28,391 nt of DNA from CAYLNG01 sp964497855 (GTDB lineage: Bacteria; Verrucomicrobiota; Kiritimatiellia; SS1-B-03-39; UBA6053): assembly GCA_964497855.1 (NCBI GenBank), contig CAZCFM010000041.1:1-28391 (forward strand), written 5' to 3'. The notes under the pieces were generated by a model. The model saw only the letters and a list, made by a program, of their open reading frames with translations, ran no database searches and was not told the origin of the DNA. This document shows, piece by piece, positions 7,569-15,338 of the stretch. Numbering within the stretch: the stretch's first letter is position 1; each line of letters begins with the position of its first letter. The translations under genes and the position numbers were made by a program.

Positions 7569-8425
7569 GACAGGACCTCCACCGTGCCTTCCGCATCGCG
7601 GCGGAGCAGGGCTTGAAGGGTTTTGCGGGTGTGGTCGCGCCGGGCTTCCGCGCGGAATTCCACAACGTCACTCCGGGTGTCCAGAAGGCTCGTGAGCAAG
7701 GCCAACACGGGTGGCGGAAGGTCGCGGGTCATGGCCTCCGCACTGCGGATGGGTTCGGTTTCGCGGGCGCGAAGAATGCGGTCCACCCAGCCATCGAAGG
7801 AGGAGCCCAGCACGGCGGAGAGGACCTCGGGACGCACAGTGTTGAGATTCAGGGGAACGGGTCGCGTGGCCGGACGTGGCAGGGCGATGAATTCGGGGCC
7901 GTCGAAGAATTCGCCCAGTTCCGATGGATCGGCGAAGACCGGCGCGCGCTCGGCGATGTCGTCACGCAGGGCACGCAGGATCTCCGCCTTGGGCGGTTCT
8001 TCACGACGGGCGAGCAGAACCTCGGCCATGTCCCAGGGACCGCGGGGCAACAGGTCGCTGGTCGGCAGGGTGAGGTTGTTGACGTTGAAGCGGTCCTGGG
8101 CGCAGGAAAGCTGGAACTGGAGGGTGGTCCCGTTGTCGGCGCGTTCGCTGCGCGGGAGAGCCCAGGGCTCGCCGGGATGGTCCACGGCGCGGTCCACATC
8201 CTCGCTCCACGCGCGCATGGATTCCTGGAGGGCCAGCAGGAGCGCCGCGCGGAGTTCGCCCTCGTTTTCGAGGATACGCTGCTCAATCTGGCGTGAAAAC
8301 AGGGCCTGCTGCACCACCGCGATCATCCCCACACTGGCGAAGAGGATCAACAGGGTGAGCAGCAGGGCCGAACCGCTCCGGTCTCGGAGGACCCGTTTAT
8401 TCCGGAGTGTCGGTTTCATCCGCAT
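7556..8425 (-). CDS. GspK-like minor pseudopilin
   Basis: A 289-residue protein with a type IV prepilin-like N-terminus: a basic leader (RNKRVLRDR), a predicted peptidase cut after Gly18 (RSG|SALLLTLLILFA), then a hydrophobic helix. Leucine instead of Glu at mature position 5 is the known hallmark of GspK among pseudopilins. The motif PVPLNLNTVRPEVLSAVLG in the second half matches the conserved LNLNTAxxEVL segment of GspK. GspK caps the pseudopilus tip in type II secretion. The start overlaps the 3' end of gyrA by 29 bp; ATG codons at 8425 and 8419 are both possible. The gyrA-gspK overlap implies co-transcription, an unusual pairing. Confidence 0.8.
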   Translation of the reverse strand: MRMKPTLRNKRVLRDRSGSALLLTLLILFASVGMIAVVQQALFSRQIEQRILENEGELRAALLLALQESMRAWSEDVDRAVDHPGEPWALPRSERADNGTTLQFQLSCAQDRFNVNNLTLPTSDLLPRGPWDMAEVLLARREEPPKAEILRALRDDIAERAPVFADPSELGEFFDGPEFIALPRPATRPVPLNLNTVRPEVLSAVLGSSFDGWVDRILRARETEPIRSAEAMTRDLPPPVLALLTSLLDTRSDVVEFRAEARRDHTRKTLQALLRRDAEGTVEVLSCRW

Positions 8426-10946
8426 CGGCGTCCACGGGATCGGGCTCGTTGACTTCAGCCACGTCCTCCGCAGTCGGCTCCTCGGGCTTGACGGTTTCGA
8501 TCTCCTCGTCCTCCGCCTCGCGCTCGACGGGAACGGCCGCGACCAGTTTGTCGCTTTCGTCCAGGCGCACCAGACGCACGCCCTGGGTGCCGCGGCTCAT
8601 CGGACGCAGATCCTCGATTTTCATGCGGATGGCGACGCCCTGTTCGGTGATCAGCAGCAGGGCTTCGTCCTCTCGGACCACACAGGCCTGTGCCACGTCG
8701 CCGTTGCGCTCGTTGACGAGAATGGTGCGCACGCCGAGTCCACCGCGTTTGGTTTCGCGGTACTCGCTGATCGGAGTGCGTTTGCCGTAGCCGTTTTCGC
8801 ACACCGTGAGCAGCGTCCCCTCGGGGTCCGCCACGTCGAGGCTGACCACGTGCTGCCCGGGACGCAGGCGGATGCCGCGCACGCCGCGGGTCGCGCGGCC
8901 CTGTTCGCGGAGCTGGTCCTCGTGGAAATGCACGCACATGCCGCCACTGGTGACGATCATGAGATTGTTTTTGCGGTTGGTGAGTTTGACGGACACCAGC
9001 GTGTCGTCTTCGTCGATCTCAATCGCCTTGATGCCGCTGGCGCGGACATTCTTGAAGTCGGCGAGGCAGGTCTTCTTGGCGACGCCCTTGCGGGTGACGA
9101 ACACGAGGTTCTGCAATTCATCGAACTCGCGGATGCGGATAAAGGCGGAAATCTTTTCGTTCTCCTGGAGATCGAGAAGGTTGATGATGGCCTTGCCCTT
9201 GGAGCCGCGCGGCGACTCGGGAATTTCGTACACCTTCTTCCAGAACACGCGGCCCTTCTCGGTGAAGCAGAGCAGAATGTCGTGGGTGGAGGCGAAGAAG
9301 AGATTCTCGACAAAATCCTCGTCCTTGGTGGTCATCGCCTTGATGCCGCGTCCGCCGCGCTTCTGCTCACGGTAGGTGTCGGCCGGAACGCGCTTGATGT
9401 AGCCCTGGTGGCTGATGGTGATGACGGAGGGTTTGTCCTCGATGAGGTCTTCGTAGTTGATCTCGGAGTCGTCGGTGGTGATCTGCGTGCGGCGGGGATT
9501 GCCGTAGACTTTTTTCATTTCCAGGAGATCTTCCTTGATCACCGCATAGATCAGTTTCGGATCGGCGAGCAGCGATTGCAGGTACGCGATCAGCTTCTGG
9601 ATTTCGTCGTATTCGGCCTGGACCTTGTCGCGCTCCAGTCCGGTCAGTTGGTAGAGGCGCATTTCCAGAATGGCGTTGGCCTGGATTTCGCTGAAGGAGA
9701 ACCGTTCGATCAAACGGACCTTGGCTTCTTCCCGGCCGGAGGAGGCGCGGATGATGCGCACCACGTCGTCCATGTGGTCGAGTGCGATGAGCAGGCCTTC
9801 GAGAATGTGGGCGCGGGCCTGGGCCTTGGCGAGGTCGAACTGGGTGCGGCGCGTGACGACCTCGAAGCGGTGATCGAGAAAAGCCTTGAGCAGCTCTTTC
9901 AGGTTCATCACTTTCGGGCGGCCATGGTCGATCGCGAGCAGGATCGCGCCGAAGGTGCTTTCCAGCAGCGTCTGTTTGTAGAGGTTGTTGAGCACGATGG
10001 AGGCCATCGCGTTGCGCTTGATTTCGATCACCACGCGGATGCCGTCCTTGTCGGACTCGTCGCGCACGTCGGAGATGCCTTCGATGCGTTTTTCGCGCAC
10101 CAGCTCGGCGACCTTGGCGACGAGGTTGGCCTTGTTGACGGTGTAGGGCAGTTCCGAAATGATGATGGTTTCCTTGCCGCGGGCGTCCTCCTCGATCTCG
10201 GCGATGCCGCGGATGCGGATGAGTCCGCGCCCGGTTTCGTACATCTTGATGATTTCATTCACGCCGCGGACTTTGGCGCCGGTCGGAAAGTCGGGGCCCT
10301 TGATGAACTGCATGAGTCCACGAATGGAGCAGTCGGGATTTTCGATGAGGTGGACGAGGCCTTCGATGAGTTCGTCGAGGTTGTGGGGCGGAATGTTGGT
10401 GGCCATGCCGACGGCGATGCCCGTGCTGCCGTTGGCGAGCAGGTGCGGAATGCGCGAGGGCAGCACGCTGGGTTCTTCGAGCTTTTCGTCGAAGTTCAGG
10501 CGCATGTCCACGGTGTCTTTGTCGATGTCGGCGAGAAGGTCCTCGGCGAGGCGGTTCAGACGGCACTCGGTGTAACGGTAGGCGGCGGGCGGGTCGCCGT
10601 CGATCGAACCGAAGTTCCCCTGGCTGTCGATGGTCGGATAGCGCATGGAGAAGGTCTGCGCCTGGCGGACGAGGGCGTCGTACACGGCCGAGTCGCCGTG
10701 CGGGTGGAATTTACCCATGACCTCGCCGACGACGCGGGCGCATTTGACGAAGGGTCGGCTGTGAACCCATCCGCCTTCTTTCATGGCGTAGAGAATGCGG
10801 CGGTTGACGGGCTTGAGTCCGTCGCGGGCGTCCGGGAGGGCGCGTCCGATGATGACCGACATCGAATAGTCGATGTAGTCGCGTTGCATTTCCTCTTCGA
10901 TGTTGACGAGGTCGATGTGGTCGGCGGGGGGATTGAGGGGGTCCAT
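8397..10946 (-). CDS. gyrA: DNA gyrase subunit A
   Basis: The 849-residue cleavage/religation subunit of the type IIA topoisomerase that introduces negative supercoils. Catalytic Tyr125 lies in AAYRYTECRL. The quinolone-determining segment HPHGDSAVYDALVRQAQ keeps Ser86 and Asp90 (E. coli Ser83 and Asp87), so no classic resistance change is seen. The C-terminal beta-pinwheel has the GyrA box as QKRGGRG, which separates it from ParC. The tail of about 45 residues is strongly acidic (EREAEDEEIETVKPEEP onward), as in other GyrAs that modulate supercoiling. It lies 21 bp downstream of gyrB. Its stop falls inside the start of gspK. Confidence 0.98.
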   Translation of the reverse strand: MDPLNPPADHIDLVNIEEEMQRDYIDYSMSVIIGRALPDARDGLKPVNRRILYAMKEGGWVHSRPFVKCARVVGEVMGKFHPHGDSAVYDALVRQAQTFSMRYPTIDSQGNFGSIDGDPPAAYRYTECRLNRLAEDLLADIDKDTVDMRLNFDEKLEEPSVLPSRIPHLLANGSTGIAVGMATNIPPHNLDELIEGLVHLIENPDCSIRGLMQFIKGPDFPTGAKVRGVNEIIKMYETGRGLIRIRGIAEIEEDARGKETIIISELPYTVNKANLVAKVAELVREKRIEGISDVRDESDKDGIRVVIEIKRNAMASIVLNNLYKQTLLESTFGAILLAIDHGRPKVMNLKELLKAFLDHRFEVVTRRTQFDLAKAQARAHILEGLLIALDHMDDVVRIIRASSGREEAKVRLIERFSFSEIQANAILEMRLYQLTGLERDKVQAEYDEIQKLIAYLQSLLADPKLIYAVIKEDLLEMKKVYGNPRRTQITTDDSEINYEDLIEDKPSVITISHQGYIKRVPADTYREQKRGGRGIKAMTTKDEDFVENLFFASTHDILLCFTEKGRVFWKKVYEIPESPRGSKGKAIINLLDLQENEKISAFIRIREFDELQNLVFVTRKGVAKKTCLADFKNVRASGIKAIEIDEDDTLVSVKLTNRKNNLMIVTSGGMCVHFHEDQLREQGRATRGVRGIRLRPGQHVVSLDVADPEGTLLTVCENGYGKRTPISEYRETKRGGLGVRTILVNERNGDVAQACVVREDEALLLITEQGVAIRMKIEDLRPMSRGTQGVRLVRLDESDKLVAAVPVEREAEDEEIETVKPEEPTAEDVAEVNEPDPVDADADETDTPE

Positions 10947-10967
10947 GGAAATTGAGTCCTAAGGGGG

Positions 10968-13382
10968 TCAGATGTCGAGGTTGCGGACGTTGAGGGCATT
11001 GGCCTCGATGAAATCGCGGCGGGGTCCGACTTCGTCGCCCATGAGTATGGTGAAAATCTGATCGGCTTTGATCACGTCTTCGAGCACGACTTTGACGAGT
11101 TTGCGCTGGCGCGGGTCCATGGTGGTTTCCCAGAGCTGCGAGGGATTCATTTCGCCCAGTCCTTTGTAGCGCTGTATGGTCATGCCCTTTTTGCCGAGTC
11201 CGCGAATCTGGTCGAGAAGATCCATGACGTTGGCGACGGTGGCGACCTCCTCTTCGTCTTCGCGGAGCACGAACAGGGTGTCGTCGCCAGAGAGCAGACG
11301 GCTGGCATCGAGGCCCATCGCGGTCAAGGCATCGAGCCCATCGCGGATGCGGTTGTTGACCTGGATGTCCACGTAGAGGAAGGGCCGGCCCTCGGATTCG
11401 AAGTTGGCGATTTCCTTGCGCAGCTCCTCTTCGTCGAACGCGAAGCGCAGCTTCTTCTCCTTGCCACTGCCGCAGATCACGGCGTAGAAGGGCAGGCTTC
11501 CGTCGGCGCGGCGGCAGGCGAGATACGCGGCGGGATCGACTTCCTTGCGGCGGACGAGATCGATCAGGGGTTCGAGTTTGGTGAGCACGGCGAGGGCGTC
11601 GCGCAGGCCTGTCGCATCCAGCTTTTGTTCGCCGGCCGGGGTGTTGACGGTGAGGCCTTCGGTGCCGAGTTCGAGCAGGATGCGCGTGAGGTCGTTGTCG
11701 TTCTGCACGTACTCCTCGCGCTTGCGGCGCACGATCTTGTAGAGCGGCGGCTGGGCGATGTAGATGTAGCCGCGTTCGATCAGCTCGGGCATCTGGCGAT
11801 AGAGGAAGGTCAGAATCAGGGTGCGGATGTGCAGACCGTCCACGTCGGCGTCGGTCATGATGATGATGCGGTGGTAGCGGGCTTTTTCGATGTTGAAGTC
11901 GTCTTTGCCGATGCCGGTGCCGATGGCGGTGATCATCGTCTGAATTTCATTGTTGCCGAGGATTTTGTCGAGGCGCGCTTTTTCCACGTTGAGCACTTTG
12001 CCGCGCAGGGGCAGAATGGCCTGGAAGGTGCGGTCGCGGCCCTGTTTGGCGGAGCCACCGGCGGAGTCCCCTTCCACGATGTAGATTTCGCACTTGGAGG
12101 GATCGCGCTCGGCGCAGTCGGCGAGCTTGCCCGGCAGAGAGGCGGAGTCCAGCACCCCCTTGCGGCGCGTCAGTTCACGGGCCTTGCGGGCAGCTTCGCG
12201 GGCGGAGGCGGCGAGCACGGCCTTTTCGATGAACTTGCGGGCGGAGGAGGGATGCTCCTCGAGGTAGGTGGAGAGTTCCTCGTTGACGACGGCCTCGACG
12301 ATGCCCTGCACTTCGCTGTTGCCGAGTTTGGTCTTGGTCTGTCCTTCAAACTGCGGATTGGGGACTTTGACGCTGATGATGGCGGTGAGGCCTTCGCGGA
12401 TGTCATCGCCGGTCATGCCGCCCGCCTTGTCGTCCTTGATCATCTTGTTCGACTTGCCGTAGGCATTGATCGTGCGGGTGAGGGCGGAGCGGAAACCGCT
12501 CATGTGCGTGCCGCCCTCGTGCGTGTTGATGTTGTTCGCAAAGGAGAAAATGCTCTCGTTGTAGGCATCGGTGTACTGCATGGCGATTTCCACACCCGTG
12601 CCGTCCTTTTCCTTGGAGAAGTAAATCACGTCGTCGTGCAGTTTGGCCTTGTTCTGATTGAGGTGGCCGACGAACTCGGAGATGCCGCCATCGTACTTGA
12701 ACACTTCTTTCCAGTTTCCGCCGCCGTCCTGCAGAATCACCTGCACCCCGCGGTTCAGAAAGGCCATTTCGCGCAGGCGGTTGGTGAGAATTTCCTTCGA
12801 GAATTGCAGGGTCTCGAAAATCTGATGGTCCGGCATGAAGGTGATCTTCGTGCCGGTGCCGGTGGCATGGCCGAGCACTTCAAGTTGTTTGGCCGTGCGA
12901 CCGCGTTCGAAGCGCATGTGATAAATCAGCCCGTTGCGGCGGACTTCGACTTCAAGCCACTCGCTGAGCGCGTTCACGCAGGAAACGCCGACGCCGTGCA
13001 AGCCGCCGGCAACCTTGTACGAATTGTTGTCGAACTTTCCGCCCGCGTGCAGAATCGTCAGCACCACTTCCACGGCGGGCTTGTTCTCGGATTTGTGCAT
13101 GTCCACCGGAATGCCGCGGCCGTTGTCGACGACGGTGACCGAGCCGTCGAGGTTGAGGGTCACTTCCACAAAATCGCAATAGCCCGCGAGCGCCTCGTCG
13201 ATGGAGTTGTCGACCACTTCGTAGACCAGATGATGGAGGCCCCGGGTGGCAGTGTCGCCAATGTACATCCCCGGACGTTTCCGAACGGCGGAGAGGCCTT
13301 CCAGCACGGTGATGCTGCTGGAATCGTAGCTTTTGGGAGGGACGGCCGGCGGGAGGGAGGGGACGTCGGTTGGTTCGGTCAT
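10968..13382 (-). CDS. gyrB: DNA gyrase subunit B
   Basis: The 804-residue ATPase subunit of DNA gyrase. The GHKL ATPase motifs are VVDNSIDEALAGY, VVDNGRGIPVD and GGLHGVGVSCVNALS. The transducer and TOPRIM region follow with EGDSAGGSAKQGRDR and DADVDGLHIRTL. The tail carries QRYKGLGEMNPSQLWETTMDP. The length exceeds the ~640 residues of most bacterial GyrBs because of a ~170-residue insertion (from about LTRILLELGTEG to MDLLDQIRGLG), similar in place to the one in E. coli GyrB. The ATG at 13382 is the only nearby start; its ribosome binding site is weak. It heads the leftward gyrB-gyrA-gspKLM-wzm-wzt run and is divergent from a receiver-domain gene. Confidence 0.98.
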   Translation of the reverse strand: MTEPTDVPSLPPAVPPKSYDSSSITVLEGLSAVRKRPGMYIGDTATRGLHHLVYEVVDNSIDEALAGYCDFVEVTLNLDGSVTVVDNGRGIPVDMHKSENKPAVEVVLTILHAGGKFDNNSYKVAGGLHGVGVSCVNALSEWLEVEVRRNGLIYHMRFERGRTAKQLEVLGHATGTGTKITFMPDHQIFETLQFSKEILTNRLREMAFLNRGVQVILQDGGGNWKEVFKYDGGISEFVGHLNQNKAKLHDDVIYFSKEKDGTGVEIAMQYTDAYNESIFSFANNINTHEGGTHMSGFRSALTRTINAYGKSNKMIKDDKAGGMTGDDIREGLTAIISVKVPNPQFEGQTKTKLGNSEVQGIVEAVVNEELSTYLEEHPSSARKFIEKAVLAASAREAARKARELTRRKGVLDSASLPGKLADCAERDPSKCEIYIVEGDSAGGSAKQGRDRTFQAILPLRGKVLNVEKARLDKILGNNEIQTMITAIGTGIGKDDFNIEKARYHRIIIMTDADVDGLHIRTLILTFLYRQMPELIERGYIYIAQPPLYKIVRRKREEYVQNDNDLTRILLELGTEGLTVNTPAGEQKLDATGLRDALAVLTKLEPLIDLVRRKEVDPAAYLACRRADGSLPFYAVICGSGKEKKLRFAFDEEELRKEIANFESEGRPFLYVDIQVNNRIRDGLDALTAMGLDASRLLSGDDTLFVLREDEEEVATVANVMDLLDQIRGLGKKGMTIQRYKGLGEMNPSQLWETTMDPRQRKLVKVVLEDVIKADQIFTILMGDEVGPRRDFIEANALNVRNLDI

Positions 13383-13462
13383 AAGTCTCGAGAGTTCGGG
13401 TGGACAATGGAACGGGGTGGGAAGCCCGAATGCGGATGCCTACCTCTATCGACGTAAGACAA

Positions 13463-13522
13463 TTCCGACAAGGGTTTTCCGAGCATCGGAAGCCCTTTTT
13501 TTCAGCTTTCCGAACATCGGAA
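13463..13522. promoter_or_regulatory. Paired TTCCGA-N3-TCGGAA dyads between gyrB and receiver gene
   Basis: Two dyads of the same form occur: TTCCGAGCATCGGAA at 13477-13491 and TTCCGAACATCGGAA at 13508-13522. Their centres are 31 bp apart (three helical turns), and an extra half-site TTCCGA lies at 13463. On the plus strand the first dyad extends to a ~10-bp imperfect stem (GGG...CCC) followed by seven Ts (13496-13502), so it could also act as an intrinsic terminator or attenuator ahead of the receiver gene. Protein operator and attenuator are both plausible readings. Confidence 0.5.
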
Positions 13523-13556
13523 TTGCCCTTTGTCGAGAATCTGGCATTAAGGTGCC

Positions 13557-13967
13557 ATGCCTGATTCCAATACCAGCCAAAAGCCAGCCCCGCCCAAGGG
13601 CCGCGTCCTCGTGGTGGACGATGACCAATATGTGCGCGTGATCGTGAACCAAATCCTCAGCCGCAAGGGATGGACCGTGGTGGAAGCGAAGAATTTTGAC
13701 GAAGCCGTGGCCCTGATTTTGCCAAATCCCAACGCGTTTGCGGCCCTGGTGTTTGACGTGGAAATGCCGGGAATGTCCGCCGAAGAGGCCATTCAGACGA
13801 TTCGCGCCGCGGGATGCCGCAGCGGGATTCTCATGGCCAGCGGCATGAACGCCTCGCCCCGCATCGACGCGCTGATCAAACTCACCGGCGGCGAATTCCT
13901 GGCCAAACCCTATCAGCTCAACACCCTCGCCCGTCTCGTCGAACAGACCGCCGCCGACAGCCGCTGA
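13557..13967 (+). CDS. Stand-alone response regulator receiver protein (CheY-like)
   Basis: A 136-residue single-domain receiver. Acidic pocket residues are the D21-D22-D23 run (RVLVVDDDQ), the phosphoacceptor is Asp67 (LVFDVEMPG), the switch Ser is Ser95 (LMASG), and Lys117 lies in FLAKPYQ. It has no output domain, so it must act by protein contact or in a phosphorelay. No histidine kinase is adjacent and the partner is unknown. AAGG about five bases before the ATG supports the start. It is divergent from gyrB and ends 10 bp from the convergent oadB gene, with no obvious terminator between. A short Pro-rich N-terminal extension precedes the domain. Confidence 0.9.
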   Translation: MPDSNTSQKPAPPKGRVLVVDDDQYVRVIVNQILSRKGWTVVEAKNFDEAVALILPNPNAFAALVFDVEMPGMSAEEAIQTIRAAGCRSGILMASGMNASPRIDALIKLTGGEFLAKPYQLNTLARLVEQTAADSR

Positions 13968-13977
13968 AAAGGGCAGT

Positions 13978-15327
13978 TCAGCCCAGCAGCGCCAGCAGCA
14001 CGCCGGCGGCCACCGCCGAGCCGATCACTCCGGCCACGTTCGGCCCCATCGCGTGCATGAGCAGGAAATTCTGCGGGTCGCTATCCTGTCCCATTTTATG
14101 CGACACCCGAGCGGCCATCGGCACGGCGGACACGCCGGCGGAACCGATGAGCGGATTGATCTTGTCTTTGCACACCAGGTTCATGCCTTTGGCCATGAGA
14201 ATGCCGGCGGCACTTCCCAGCGTGAACGCCACCAGACCCAATGCGAGAATGCCCAGCGTTTGCAGATTGAGAAAACTCTCCGCCGCCAGTTTCGAGCCCA
14301 CCGACAGTCCAAGCAGGATCGTGACGATGTTGATCAGGGCGTTCTGCGCCGTGTCCGACAGGCGGTCCACCACCGCCGACTCCTTCATCAGGTTGCCCAG
14401 CATCAGCATTCCGATCAGCGGCGTGGCCGAGGGCAAAAGCAGAATGCAAAGCAGCAACACCAGCAACGGAAAAATGATTTTCTCCTTTTTGCCGACGATC
14501 CGCATTTGTTTCATGCTGATCTTTCGTTCGGCTTCCGTGGTGAGGGCACGCAGAATGGGCGGTTGAATGATCGGAACAAGGGCCATGTACGAATAGGCCG
14601 CCACCGCGATGGCGCCGAGGAGATTGGGCGACAGGCGCGAGGCGAGAAAAATCGCCGTGGGGCCGTCCGCCCCGCCGATGATGCCGATAGAGGCGGCGTC
14701 CAGCACGCTGAACACAATGCGTCCGCCGCTGAGGTTATCCAGCGCCAACGCCCCCAGCAAAGCAATAAAAATGCCGAACTGGGCGGCCCCGCCCAGCAGC
14801 GCGGTCTTGGGATTGGCCAGCAGCGGTCCGAAATCCGTCATCGCGCCGACGCCCAGGAAAATGAGCAAGGGAAACACGCCCGTCGCCACGCCGGCATTAT
14901 AAAAATAGTACAGAAAACCGGCGGGTTGTCCGGGGAGTCCGGCCTCGGCAATTCCGGCCAGCGGAATGTTGCTGAGGATCGCCCCAAACCCAATGGGCAG
15001 CAACAGCAGAGGTTCGAATTTTTTGGCGATGGCCAGCCAGATCAGCAGCAGGCCCACGCCAATCATCACGGCCTGCCCGGCCCCTTCGGGCAGCAGGCCT
15101 TTCTCCGGAAGCACCGCCGCAGCCGCCTCCGCCTTTCGCCGGGCGTCTTCGATTTCTGCCGCCTGCTCCTCCGCTGTTTTCGGATGGATGAACCGATAGA
15201 TCCCCGTGCTGCGCCAGAGTTTGACGAACCCGGATTTCACGGAAATTCGCGCGGACTCCCTCGATTCTCCGGCCAACAGAGGGGAGAACATCGGAAGGAG
15301 CAGAAACAGGATCAGTGCGGTCTTCAT
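13978..15327 (-). CDS. oadB: Na+-pumping oxaloacetate decarboxylase beta subunit
   Basis: A 449-residue multi-spanning membrane carboxyl-transfer/sodium pump subunit of the OadB/GcdB/MmdB family. It decarboxylates carboxybiotin and couples this to Na+ export. The core is nearly textbook: WLAIAKKFEPLLLLPIGFG, the essential Asp in GGADGPTAIF (Asp221), and PLIGSAGVSAVPMAARVSHK near the C-terminus. The first ~80 residues are an extension with a signal-like hydrophobic helix and an Ala/Glu-rich charged segment before the family core. I prefer the ATG at 15327; a TTG at 15342 overlapping the oadA stop is possible, and neither has a strong ribosome binding site. It is the last gene of the oadG-oadA-oadB run. 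Confidence 0.93.
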   Translation of the reverse strand: MKTALILFLLLPMFSPLLAGESRESARISVKSGFVKLWRSTGIYRFIHPKTAEEQAAEIEDARRKAEAAAAVLPEKGLLPEGAGQAVMIGVGLLLIWLAIAKKFEPLLLLPIGFGAILSNIPLAGIAEAGLPGQPAGFLYYFYNAGVATGVFPLLIFLGVGAMTDFGPLLANPKTALLGGAAQFGIFIALLGALALDNLSGGRIVFSVLDAASIGIIGGADGPTAIFLASRLSPNLLGAIAVAAYSYMALVPIIQPPILRALTTEAERKISMKQMRIVGKKEKIIFPLLVLLLCILLLPSATPLIGMLMLGNLMKESAVVDRLSDTAQNALINIVTILLGLSVGSKLAAESFLNLQTLGILALGLVAFTLGSAAGILMAKGMNLVCKDKINPLIGSAGVSAVPMAARVSHKMGQDSDPQNFLLMHAMGPNVAGVIGSAVAAGVLLALLG

Positions 15328-15338
15328 GCGTGTCAGCT

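Noticed and set aside
8397..10946. Quinolone-resistance substitutions in GyrA
   Set aside because: The Ser and Asp at the E. coli 83 and 87 positions are both unchanged.
7623..10955. A 1110-codon open frame on the plus strand opposite gspK and gyrA
   Set aside because: It is antisense to well-supported genes; the composition (His/Val/Asp/Gly-rich, no domain) is typical of the reverse strand of GC-rich genes.
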